Shown: positions 24,112-37,000 of the stretch, piece after piece
How positions within the stretch are numbered: position 1 is the stretch's first letter
How the letters are laid out: the number at the start of each line of letters is the position of its first letter
Source: Hymenopus coronatus
Taxonomy: Eukaryota > Arthropoda > Insecta > Mantodea > Hymenopodidae
Direction: 5' to 3'
DNA length: 64,000 nt
NCBI GenBank assembly: GCA_030762935.1
Contig: CM060898.1
Coordinates: 96,950,781 to 97,014,780, forward strand
The notes under the pieces: model-generated
Told to the model about the DNA's origin: nothing
Databases searched by the model: none
What the model saw: the letters and a program-made list of their open reading frames with translations, nothing else
Position numbers and translations under genes: made by a program

Positions 24112-24528
24112 TATAACTTGTTTACTATATATACGTGAATATCAAACATGTGCCTTACTATACGTCCCTACTTATTCATTTGTTTCTGATACGCCAAGTA
24201 CGCTCTACAGTAGCCAACACTTCAGATACACATGTCCATTCGACATTAAGGAAATTAAGGTTGCAAAATTTACTGTAGAGAATCATCATAATAGAGATTG
24301 AAATATTTCAGTCTAAATTTGATTTCGAATTTGTTATTTTTGGAAGGCTTAATATTTAATGAAGCGTTTATTACTTTTATTCACGCTAGGATGGCAGTAT
24401 TGATTTCCATACCACATGGGAGTATGTAAACACAGTGCAGACGACGGATAATTGGACTGTAAATATTTTACTGTACTAACACCTCAAAATAAAGAGCTGT
24501 ATGGTGTAGTTGATTCGAAAAAATAAAT
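24112..24528. promoter_or_regulatory. Shared divergent promoter region of DDX27 and FARS2
   Basis: 417 bp between the two start codons, which includes both 5' UTRs. No canonical TATA box at a convincing distance for either gene; a TATATA at 24126-24131 lies too close to the DDX27 ATG. I infer a compact bidirectional promoter from the arrangement only, since transcription start sites are not visible. Confidence 0.6.
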
Positions 24529-25077
24529 ATGGGCAGTTGGATGAACCCGCGTATATGTGCAAAATATATAAGAAATTTCACTTCGTTGCCTCCCACATTA
24601 TGCAAGGAGAATATAATTAAGGTTAATGGTCAACATTTCCAATCTGACGAATGGACAAATGTTACAGACAAAATAATATCTTATGTCGGAAAAAACTTGT
24701 ATATGCAAAAATGCCATCCTTTATCCTTGATAAAGCAAAGGATTGTTGGTTACTTTTATAAGAAGTTTATAGGCAGAAGGGGCAACCCAATTTTTTCAGT
24801 TCATGAAAACCTCAGTCCAGTAGTATCAGTGAATCAAAATTTTGATAGTTTGTTAATTCCCAAGGACCACCCAAGTAGAAGAAAGGGTGATTGTTATTAC
24901 ATAAACAAAGATTATTTGCTTCGTGCCCATGCAACAGCTCATCAAGCGGAACTCATTCAGATGGGGTTAAATAATTTTCTTATAATAGGTGATGTATATC
25001 GTCGTGACGAAATAGATTCCGGTCATTATCCAGTATTTCATCAATTGGATGCTGTTCGACTGCTTACAGAACATGAT
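24529..25077 (+). CDS. FARS2: FARS2 exon 1 (presequence to motif 2)
   Basis: 183 codons, phase 0, donor GTAAGT inside GATGTAAGT. It covers the presequence, the [20 protein letters not shown] segment, RAHATAHQ and motif 2. The open frame continues to 25122 past the donor, but exon 2 restores homology only if spliced here. Confidence 0.96.
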
Positions 25078-28000
25078 GTAAGTTTCAGAAACTTTGACAA
25101 CATGGGTATGTCATGCAAGTGAGCAAATATTTAATGGTTACTATTTTATTCTCAGGCTTCTGAAATGCTCAATGGCAATAGGATATTTGAAGATAATGGA
25201 CTTCGAACATCAGAAAAGCAAGAATGCCACAATGTGCAAACATCAATGATGCTTGAACAGGAACTTAAAACAACACTATCAGGATTAGCTGAAGTTTTAT
25301 TTGGAAAAGGCAAGTAGTGTAATAGCAAATGTGAGGGCTGCACATATTTTTAAGTGACAATTAACACAAAAACAAAATTCCCAATTTTTAATTTTATATT
25401 TCTTTAGAATTTAATAAGCAAACGCTGCAAGCTATATTTTGGTGTAAGAGGACATGTGAAATAAAGAGATTATAAGTCAGTGGAGTTGTGGGAAAAATCA
25501 AGATAAAACCTTAAAAACCAGATTAGAATTTCTTGTGGTTTTTCTTAGCTGCATAAGAGAATACCAAATTGGTGTTAATTTCCATAACCCTGTTCTCAAT
25601 AAAATCAAGGTGTAAAGCTAACAAAGAAATGTTAAAAGCTGGTCACTGTCAAGAAACAAGCAAAACTGGTGGACATTAAGTAACTCTTAAGGACATCTGC
25701 CACAAGGCAAGAGTTTTCAGAAAATATATTTTAATATATACCTAAAGGTATTGTATAGCTATAGGTATGCTTTGGCCGGGTGGTTAGACCGCTTACCTCT
25801 CACCAAGGCAGCCCAGGTTCGATATCCCAGACAACCAAATATGGGATTTGTTAGTCAATTGGATGCAAGGGCAGGTTTTCTCTGGGTTCTCCAGTTTCCC
25901 CCATCATTGCATTCCACTGTTGCAACATCTTCATTCCATGTATTATCAGTCATCACTTGTGGTGCCATAGTAGTAAAAGCAGGAGTTAAACAATATAAAA
26001 AAATAATTTACAACAATAAAAAACACATATTATTGTGCACTGAACAACTGCATTTGCCTCCAGTTATTAAATGGAAGGTATTTGTGGTCCTTGTAAAAAA
26101 AACTCAGTTTGAATCACCCCTAATAAGTTAAATTAGGGCATTATAATCTTAATAGCATATATGGAGAAAAATGTTTATGTGAAATTACTAGCCACGGTTT
26201 ATTGAGTAATGGTGATGGCTTGTTCACCTTTCTGTTTTGTCACTGACTTTAATCTCTTCCAAATGAACACAAAATGCCTAATACTGGCCAAAGCTTGAAC
26301 TAATTAACCAAAAAAAGACCTAGAGCAAAGCTCTTTTACTGTAGTTAGTAGAGCATATTTATTCTTTGCTTGAGGAGCAATCTTTTCTCTTACATTCTTA
26401 TATGTCTAATACATTTATTTCTAAGCAAGCATCAGGCTGAACATTTCAATGGCATAGTAGTATTTGGGAAATTTAAATGTGCTGTCATTTACCATGGTAG
26501 CTCAGTTGGTTATGAGCAGCAGAATGAGAAGCTATTTCATTGAGTTTTTCAACCCAATTATACTTTTCCAAATTAAATAATTTTTTTGTTAATGGAGCTG
26601 ACAATTGGGAGACTCATCAGTGTTGCAAGTGTACCAGAATTTTGTCCCACAGGAGTTCTTTTACATTTCTGTAAACCTACTGACATGGGGCTGTCACTTT
26701 TAAGCATACTTAAAAACTATCTGTCTGGGCTGGTTTGAACCTGCATCCTTGAGATCAGTAGGCATTGCATGAGAAGCTATGGCATTGAGTTTTTCAACCT
26801 GATTATACTTTTCCAAATTAAATATTTGTTTGTTAATGGAGCTGTCAATTGGAAGACTCATCAGTACTGCCAGTGTGCCAAAATTTTGTCCCACAGGCGT
26901 TCTTTTACATATCTGTAAACCTGCTGACATGGAGTTGTTGCTTTTAAACATGCTTAAAAACTATCAGTCTGGGCTGGGTTTTAACCTGCATCCTTGAGAT
27001 CCATTGGCCAATGCCTGACCATAAGCCACCCATACTATACACTTTACTAGCCTTAGCCTACACATAGCATGTATAAAGGAATAATTAGTATTTATCTCTA
27101 ATTTTCTCAACACCGACATACTTTCTAGTTTCAAGCAGCTTTTCTCTTTGTAGTGTTTAATGCCTGCTTTTATTACTATGGCACTGCAGGCAATGACATG
27201 ATAATACATAGAATGAAGAAGCACTGGCAGAATGCGTTGGCAGGGAAAACTGGAGAACCCAGAGAAAATTTACTCCTGCATCACTTTGTCCACCACAAGT
27301 CTCACATGCAGTTGCCTGGAATCGAAGCAACAGTGTTCCTCATATTTCTGAAGTTCCAATATATTCTTGTACATGCTTTTGTACTGGTCCCTCAATCTGT
27401 TCCTGCATAATGTGAGGTCACTCTTATGCTACTTCTCCTTCCACTTACACTTCATGCATTGCTTCAATGTTTGTTATCACTAATCATAAATAGAAATTAA
27501 CTAAAATTAGGCTGAAATTTATTAGCTATGGCAGTGTGAATGTGTCAAGCTGTAAACAGCCTTTTCAATCTTTAAGTTATATATGTTTTAGGATGACTCC
27601 ACTACATTCTGCCATGGAATATACTTGTTGCATCAGGTTATGGATAAAAGAACAAAATAAAAATGATTTATGCCATAACAAAAACATTTTAATTTCCTAA
27701 GCATGCATAGCACAGTGAAATTGCTCTTTCATGCTGGTTAAGATTGCTCTTTTACACTACCCAAACTACTCTTTACAGAGCAGATTTTTCAAAGTAATTG
27801 AAAAACATTAAGCAACAGTTAAAGCTTACACATAAGATGAAAAGTTCCCAGATATTCATTACTAATGGTTTGGACAGTTCAATATGTTTATCATTCTTTT
27901 AAACTGTGGTGGTATTCAGCTGTTTCTCTCTATTCATAGGAAGAGTACTGAATTATAAGCCCAGCATATAGACTTCAGTCCTTAATTTGACTATCACCAT

Positions 28001-31000
28001 TTCCTTGGTATCTGTATTGAAACATGTAATGTAGCTGTTTCTGCAAAGGTTTGTCACAGTTAAAATAAAGGCAAAAAATAAGCTTTTATAAGAATAGTTT
28101 GTAGAGACTCAAATAAATGATAGAGGGTAGAGAAATTCATATGAATGTAGAAGATCAGATTTGTAGCAGCACTGCTGATATATGAAATGAAATGATAATT
28201 GGAAAGGAAATTATTCCAAGCCTAAGAGGATACCTCCTTGGTATTTTCCAGTTATGAGGACTGCAAAAAACCTACTGTCAGGGAGGGCAGTCAGATGGTA
28301 TTTAACCACATAAGGCCATGCTTAATGGCCTCAATTATCTTTGTTGCTAATCAACTTTTAACAATCAGAAGCTGTTGAATACATGATAGGAGTTAATGGA
28401 CAATGGTTGCAATTTGTGCCAAGCTGCAAGTGCGAGCACACCACTCACACACGCACACACAAAATCACCTCGATTAAGAACATAAAAATGGCTAAGCCTT
28501 AATTCAGCATATGCTGAACACAAATTTGACATGCACCATCTTAGAATGTTGTTTATACATTTTTTCCAGATATACTCTATATAAACATTCCTTCACTTAT
28601 AATAGTACAAAATTGTGTAACAAGTTGCCACTTTATATTAAACAGGTTGACCAAATAAAGAGTTTTAAAAAGAAGTTTTAAAACAATTCTTAATTGGAGA
28701 ATGCTTTTATTCTATACAAGAGATTTTAATAAGTTAATTTTATTATATTTTCTCTTCTTCAATAGTATGTTACTTTCTTTTTGTATACATTTTTTGTTTT
28801 TATTCTGTAAATATTGTACTTGACATGTCAATTATCTTGTACAAGATACAAAAAGAATGAATATCTTGAATCTCTTGCATTTATATTATGTTTTAGATGT
28901 GAAATATCGATGGGTGGAATCATACTTTCCTTTCACACATCCCTCTTGGGAACTGGAAGTATTTTATGAAGGCAAATGGATTGAAGTTTTGGGGTGTGGG
29001 ATCATGGAGCAGAAAATTCTTCAGAATGGTAAGCCATCATCAGGTTGATGCTCTAAACAGTAAATTGCTAATAAGCGTGAGCATGAGGCTATTTAAAATT
29101 GATCAGTATTTAGAATGTTGTTATATATAATTGACCATATTTTCATAGTTTTGTTTACTTTTTTCTTTCCTCTAAATATAGGACAATTCAAAATGCAAAG
29201 CTACTATTTTTCATGAAATTTTAAGATTTATCATGTAATGAATAAAAATACCTAAAAGAAAAAAATGACACAATAACTCAATTTTTTAAAACAGACTGTT
29301 TCAGTGGTCAGCATACTAGCCTCCAAATTCATTGGTCTTGGAATTGATTCCCAGCTAGAGTGGGGAGGAATTTTTCTTTAACCAGAGCTACTTGCTACCC
29401 ATCCAAGAGTATGAAATTGGGAATTTGATGTTTATAAAAAAACACCAAAAGTATCAGCTCAAAGATTAATACAACTTCAAACAAGTAAACATAAAATAAG
29501 AACTAAAGCTTTCCTGGCGACGTGTTAATTCAAAATCTTCTCGGGCTTCTAGCCAGGTAAAAACTTGGCTTGACACCAACGTTTCGAAGAAGTGCATCTT
29601 CCTCGTCTTCAGGGTGAACTGATCAACGTTCGAAACGTTGGTGTCAAGCCAAGTTTTTACCTGGCTAGAAGCCCGAGAAGATTTTGAATTAAGTAAACAT
29701 AATTATCGGTGAACAATTTTATTGGTCCAAAGGTTAAAAAGTCATTGATATGGCTGAGAAGTAAAGGCAGCATATAAATGAAAAAAAAAAGAAGAGAAAG
29801 AAAAAGATGAGGCTAAACAGCATTGTAGATTTTTTTTTATATATATAAATTGAAATGATGGTAGTGGTGGTGCAGTGACACTATGACGGATGTAGTAGTT
29901 ATAATTAAAGTGGTTTTAAATTTCCAAATGGTGTTAGATACAACACCCCCAGAATTCTTTGGCCTAGTCAAAAGTTTAGTTTGTGTGATACCATTGAAAT
30001 TGTTTGATAAAATTGTTTGATTCTTTGTATAAAATCCTTTCGTCATCAGAATCTGAAAGAGATGATTATAGAAAATGCAATTTTCCTCAAGATGCATTGA
30101 GAGTCTAATAAATAATTTCTACAGATATAATGTATAACACATCATTGTTGTAAATTAGCAAGGAAATATAAATGTGGACAGAGCAGAAGGTGAAGATATC
30201 TCTTTCTGCATGTCCATCACTGCTAAATTATCAGAAATTTTATAATTTCTATTTTCTTCATAAAGGAAAGTTTTTTGCCATGGGAATTTTTGCAATCTCT
30301 CAAATATTGTCTAAACTGTGCTGATTTATAAACTTATAGATGCAAAATAAAAGAAGCAGAAATCAGCTAATATGCCATGTGCTTCAGCATTTGCTGAATG
30401 CATTTCTTTCTGCTCAAACCAAATCCATGAAGTTTGAAACTTATTTATTTCTGTTTGCTATTCATGAAGTATATATCACAAAATAAGGCCATCTGTAGTT
30501 ATCAATGAGAATATTTTGGAAAATAAAAATATTTTATATCTGGAGAAGTGTGGTAAACAATAAAACTGAATTTTCTGCAACATAGCAGTGGTTATATTTA
30601 AAAGTGAAACAGTAACCTTCATGAGATTTTTTGTTGTAGCTGGAGTACGAGATAGGGTAGGATGGGCTTTTGGTCTTGGTCTGGAACGCCTAGCCATGTG
30701 TCTGTATAGCATCCCTGATATCAGATTATTCTGGAGCACAGATACTGGCTTTCTATCACAGTTTTCAAATAAAAGCCCAGATGCAAATGTTAAATACAAG
30801 GTAAGTCCTTTCTATTAAGCAGCTTGCCCCCCCCCCCCCCAAAAAAAAAAAAAAATTGACACACACATGCATGCTTGCACGTACAAACCTTTTTCTAAAA
30901 ATACTTTTGTTTTTACTCAGGCTACCTGAAAATATACTTACGGTGAAATCTCAACATAAAATTTTTAGGCAGAATAACAATACTTTCTCTAGCTACTATG

Positions 31001-34000
31001 TACATTGTAAATGCGTAAGTGCTAGAGCAATTAAAAATGGTAATAATGAATGCAGTAATACCAAAATATAACAATATTTTCTCATTTGAGTAAAAATCAA
31101 AACTTCTGGTCATTCTATGTATGTATAGCATTCATTGTACATAAGTGATAGAGAAAGTAAAACTGTAGTAATGAATACAGTATTATCAAAATATAATCTA
31201 ACTTTTCTCATTTGGATAAAAATCAAAACTTCTGGTCATTCTATGCCAAGCAATGGATGTTTTATATTATCATCACTATCATTTATGGTCATTTTCTTCA
31301 TTTAACAAAATAAAATCTTACAAATTTAGTTGCTCTTATTTAACATTATCCTCACACCATTTTAGAAGTGCGTTGGAGTTTTCTAGCATTACAAATATAT
31401 TTATTTTAAGTTTTGCTATTTTATTCTCCCCCATTAATCCCATGGAAATCTATGTTTATGTAACAGAAATTAATAGCCAAAAAAAAAAGCCAGATAGTCT
31501 AATGAAAAACAGATTTAGCCAGATATTTTATTTAATTATTTACTTAGTTGTGAATGAGAAATACGATTACTATGCTTCACCGTTATCATCTGAAAACTAA
31601 TCAATAATACATATTTATATTTGTTTCAACAAATTTGAATAATCAAACTTATAATAAGGTGGGTATGCTACTTAATATTAATGCTTTTGATCCATGAACT
31701 TTGGCAGCCACAAAACAATTTCTGAAAACCTATGCTATTGTTAATACCTCCATGAATGGCAAATCATTCAATTGTGCCTTTTAAAAACCCTCACCTGTCA
31801 AAAAAAATTGACTCACAAAGCTCTAGTAAGCAATCTACTTGTATCATTAGAGCACATGCATTATAGTGTGACTTTAGTTCATACTAGACAATGACACCAC
31901 AACTCGGTCCCTTACATCAGAAGCATTTTCGAAAGCCTTGCAAAATGGACTTCAAAATATTTTTCCCTTGCTTTCAAAGATTTAATATTACACTGCAATA
32001 TATTTTTATGTTGCCTAGTTTTAGAATGGTTGGTTGGTTGGTTGCTAATGCTCAGCATATTGGAGTTCTTCCATCCCAGTAATGCAGTAAGAGATCTGTA
32101 GCTGTTAGATTTTGACATTTCATAAGATTATAGAATCTTAGTTATTAATATTCATTGTAGAATTCTCTTCTCTACAAAGTATACAATTTGAAGGAAACAT
32201 TTATTTGAGCTTTAATGTAACTGTTTTGGAATGAGCACCAGTTTTATGAACATGGAATGAAGATTCCGTAAAAACAATTTTTTGCACTCATATATGTTCC
32301 CAATAGTACAAAGAGAGAAAATTGCTAAAAGATATCAGTGAACCAATATTTGTTAATTAACAAATGAGAAGATAATTTTTCTAAAGTGGTGACCTGGGAG
32401 TAGAGAATATACTAGATCATCAGCTTCACCTCTATTGCATTGAATATGTTAAGGGTCTTTGTATTATGTGAAACCTAGTACTTTTGTTTGTTATTAAATA
32501 CAATGGGATTAAAGAGATGGTATAAAGGTTTAAAATTTTGCATTCTATAATTATCTAGTTACTCAAACATTCTGGTTGCTGAATGCTTCACAGTCAAAGG
32601 GTGGGCACGCCGTGGCTGAGTGGTTAGACCACACGCCTCTCACCTAGACGGCCCGGGTTCGATTCCAAGAGACTGCATGTGAGATTTGTGGTGGACAGAA
32701 CAGCGCTGGGGCGGGTTTTCTCTGGGTTCTCCGGTTTCCCCCACCATCGCATTCCACCGGTGGTCCATCTTCATTCATGTATCACAGTGTCACCGCCTGC
32801 GTTAAACACCACCAAAAAAAAAAAGTCAAAGGGTGCTTACAGGTTAGGTCATCAACTGGTTGCCCTTTGAGTAAAGCAAAGAAAGCAAATTTGCTTGATG
32901 TTCCTGTGATTCAGCTACTGTGCACACACTCACACATTGTGCGGAAGCCAAGAACAGATCATTCCTTAAATGTTGTAGCATTATGCACCATGTTTACTAT
33001 TGCACCCATACCATATATTTCCATATTCCTCGTCGCCCTCCGTGGTGTAATGGTTACCATGCTAACTTCATATACCCAAGGTCGTGGGTTCAAACCCGGC
33101 GGAGGACGATGGATTTTTTCGGGCGTAAAAATTCTTAGCATGGCTTCCTTTGGAAGGGAAGTAAAGCTGTGGGTCCCGTGTCGTAGATTTACGGCACGTA
33201 AAAGAACCTCAAGCCTGATAAAAGAGGCCTCTGAGCAAAATTAAGCGATCTTTCACGCCCAATATAGAATGGGACGCTGAGAACCAAAGCAGTTAAAGAG
33301 CATCCATAAATAACAGGCCATTTCATTTCCATATTCCTCTCTCTGTCAACCACTCAAAACTGAATTTCTGCACAAATCCAGTAAAATAGAAAAAACTGTA
33401 CAAATCCAGTAAAATAGAAAAAAATTAATGAAATAATTAATCAGCCAAGATTCCATTAGTTAGTTCAAGATATGTGGCAAACTTTTAAATTTTATGAAAA
33501 TTCTTCTTTTTATATGTCTTTTAAACATGTCTTCTTCTTTTTCTTCTTCTTCTTATATATGTAGATGATATATTAAATTCCAAAATTAAGTTCTGAAAAA
33601 TTGGGGATTCTCTTGCATTCTGATAAATACGGTATATAAAGGGCTACACTAGTCAGGAATAACACTTCAAAAATATTTTGCTTGTGCAAATGAGTGATAT
33701 GTAACATTTCATATAAGAATGTAAAATAAATGAGTTATTAAGTTTGATATGTATCACAGCTTATGTCCCACCTGAAGAATAGGTTATATGTTATCTTAAT
33801 TAATGCACTCAAAGAGCAACAGGGGTGCAATGTAATAAAAGATATCTTACTGCTTAGAAATTTTTAAAAAGGCTGATGGTTTCAATTTTGTATTTACAAA
33901 ATTGGGATAGGATGGATATTAAAGATATATAGTTTTTTTGGCTTGTAGTTTAGTGTTCATTAGCTTGTTTAGGTCATATTGAATGGTGATTGAATGAAAT

Positions 34001-37000
34001 GGTTGAAACGGTTCTCAATGCATTTGAAATGTAATCCTCATTTCACGGTTTACGATTCATAGAAAAATTGCTCTGTTATGTCTCTTGGATTAGTATTTAT
34101 GCTCTAGATATTAACATATACATATTTTCATAGGTTTGGTGGTAATTGATGGTTGTAACATAAATAAATACAAAATTATAATGACAATTACCATACTATT
34201 AACATGTAAAACTAACTTGGTTATTACAATTGGAATTGTATTGTATCACCAACAGTATGAGAATTTATTTGTAATGAAAAACTTTCACGTTTATAGCAAT
34301 GAATATGAACAGGCATTTGGCAATTACCTGGGATCAAACACAATTTAAAGAAACATTCTTCTCCTTGGTACTCATTTACAAGGGTTGCATAATGATGCTG
34401 CAAATTGAATTTTCTGAGCGCAAAATTTTGTTGCAAACTAAGCACTCATGCCACCACTTTCTATAAATAAGAAAGATTCCTCTTAGGAGCATAAATGTAG
34501 GAGGCTTGATGGCTTGCATGCTGGATTGCTTGCAAAATTATAAACTGATACATGACATACTATATAAAGAAGAGAGACAATCTCTGCTGTCACATGTTTA
34601 CCCACTGCATGCACAGAGCAAGACTATTTGCTGCATGACAAGAAAGTTCCTGTTATAGACTATAGAGCATTTCAGAATTTGGAAGCTTATTGGGTGGGGG
34701 GGAGGAAGTTAAATAAATTGGATGTTCTGCTGATGTTTCAAATTCTTTTGCATGAATATCTAGGGATTTTCCACTGTTATTAAAAATAACTGGGTCTGTA
34801 AAAATTAACATTTTAAGGGGTAAAGGGTTTTACCATTAAAATCTTATGGATCACTATGCACTAATTTCATAAAGAAAGGGGAAAGGAAGTAAGTTAAATT
34901 ATAAAGGCTACCCATGCAATGTTAGGCAGTTAGCTAGTGAGTAATAAGAAAGGTTCAAGCTGCCACAGGATTAAGAGCAATGTTATTTTACAGCAAACTT
35001 GTGAAAAACATTGGTAGTCTATTAATTAGAAGCTTACTTTTATAAATGATAACATTATATGTAACTATTTCTTACAGCCTGTCAGCATATATCCACAATG
35101 TATAAATGATATAAGTTTCTGGCTGCCAAAAGATGGATCATATGCACCTAATGATTTCTATGAGCTAGTTCGAGAAATTGGAGGAGACATTGTAGAACAG
35201 GTAATAACAAAACCAATAAACAGTTTATCTACAGTAAAGATATGTATGTTTTGTAAGTGGGCCAGAGTTGTTCTATGAAAGTCTAAGGACCTAATCATGT
35301 GCAGCTTTGTACTTCTGAACTCTTTCTTTGGAATTAATACTTTCTACTCCTAGATTTGTAGTTTCAAATCCTAACTATGGCCAACTACTCATTCAATTAT
35401 CATTTAATTACATTAGTTAAAGGATAGCATACTTACCTTGAATGTTGCAAGACTGGATTACAATTCCAGTTGTTCGAAGCTAAGGTTTGTGCTAAAGGTT
35501 TCAATTACTTCTTAAGATGAATATAACATACTTGCCAACTTCCTCAAATTGAAATCCATAATTACCCAATGATATGAAACATAACTTATTCAGTACAGTA
35601 AATTCATGAAGATTTCATGTAAAATAAATGAAAAATTAGTTTATAGGGTAGAGTGGTACAATTTTGATCATTTTGGAAAAATTCAATTGTAGCCGGAAAA
35701 ATATTCAGTATTATTCATTTAGTAAAATTGATTGAAAATGTACAAAGTTAGGTACAATTGTGATCACTTCTTGGCACAATTCCAATCATTGATATCTTCC
35801 ACGTATCACTTTTTCTCCAACACTACCATTTTCCTCATGGATTTTGCTCTGAAATAATTCCAGAAACAAACCCACAGTCTTCTTTGTTGTTTACTGGCGA
35901 TTTGATGCTTTTAATATTTCTCTCATCATTACTCATAGACTTTGTTGTTCTTGTTGCTTTGTTTATTTATTTCTTTGTAGAAAAATATATCTTTTGCTGC
36001 AGACCTTTTCCATATTTCAATTGGAAGCGAGTCAAATTGAAGTCTTTGTTTTATTTTACCCATGACATTTTTTTCTCTGGAGTTGGCAAAATGACCTTGA
36101 CAACATCATGAGGAAAAATTTTATTGGATACTGGTATTATAGATTTGCCATGCTTTTCGGTTACATATTTGTTTGTTAAACAAATCATAATCCTGTAACA
36201 TTTCATCCAAATTTTGCAAATATTCATCGATATACATCAGCGGAAAAGAAGAATGGAAAAAAAAAACAAAAAAAAAAAAAAAACTGAAATATCCTTAAAT
36301 ATACATAACTATTTGCAGTAATGGTGTATCATATGTCACTGGTAACCAATTAGGACCAAAGAAACTAAACAACTGCAATGATTGGAATTGTACTAGGGTA
36401 TTGAAATTGTACCCTTTTTCTGATCAAAATTGTATTGCTTGTAGGGATGAAAGTATGAGTAAATATTACTGAACTGTGGCATAAGATGGTGGCATATGTC
36501 ACTCGGTCTTTCCCTATAGCTGTCTCAGAACACGCAGGAATGAAATACAAATCTCTAACTTCACTATTTGCAAGCACATAAAAGCCAGACAATTTTTAGG
36601 AGAGCACATAAAACTAAGTAACTTAATTACTTAACAAGAAAAATTTCATATCTCTGAAGTACAAACAGATGTATTCATGGAAATGATAGCTGGAGGTGCA
36701 GAGACCTTCAGCACTGCAATACCATAGTAAGGCAAGTGCTATCAACACTACAAAACTAAAAATCGGATGTGTTCCATTCACATGACTTTCTCTACATCTC
36801 TGCAACAAATTATTTTATTTACTTCATCTAATCAAGAAATAGTCCTATTACTTGCTTCCTTGTTAGTAGAAGCGAATTAAGGGAGTACCACAGATTAAAG
36901 TGATAGTGAAAAGCTGAAACCAAAAAGAAGAAATGTCTAAAAAAACAATCAACTCCATGAAAAAAATGTATATAACATAAATTGTGTGTTTTAACGTGCT

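Larger units (their letters stand above)
25310..28896 (+). other. FARS2 intron 2 (GC-AG)
   Basis: 3587-bp intron with donor GCAAGT and acceptor TTTTAG. It holds two SINE-2 copies in opposite orientation and a tandemly duplicated SINE-like unit. 27340-28890 shows no recognised element. Confidence 0.8.
29029..30639 (+). other. FARS2 intron 3
   Basis: 1611-bp GT-AG intron with a SINE-5 head and a 196-bp mini Penelope-like element. The rest is AT-rich sequence without recognised features. Confidence 0.8.
30801..35077 (+). other. FARS2 intron 4
   Basis: 4277-bp GT-AG intron. It contains a C14A15 tract, a repeat A 3' end with a local duplication, SINE-2 and SINE-1 copies, and a family C repeat split by SINE-1. 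31250-32590 and 34030-35070 hold nothing recognised. Confidence 0.8.

Noticed and set aside
23996..24301. 101-codon plus-strand ORF over the promoter region
   Set aside because: Antisense to DDX27 exon 1 and the shared upstream region; serine-rich part is the complement of the acidic codons.
25300..25316. GT donor at 25315 for FARS2 exon 2
   Set aside because: Splicing there shifts the frame into exon 3 and loses the conserved YFPFTHPS segment; GC donor at 25310 keeps it.
31253..31600. 115-codon plus-strand ORF in FARS2 intron 4
   Set aside because: AT-rich, low-complexity hydrophobic translation without family features; expected by chance at this composition.
33032..33110. Possible tRNA gene (A and B boxes)
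   Set aside because: The head is fused to a 200-bp SINE body with target duplication, and the cloverleaf is poor. The same holds for the heads at 6714, 7888, 11480, 25768, 32604 and 63105.
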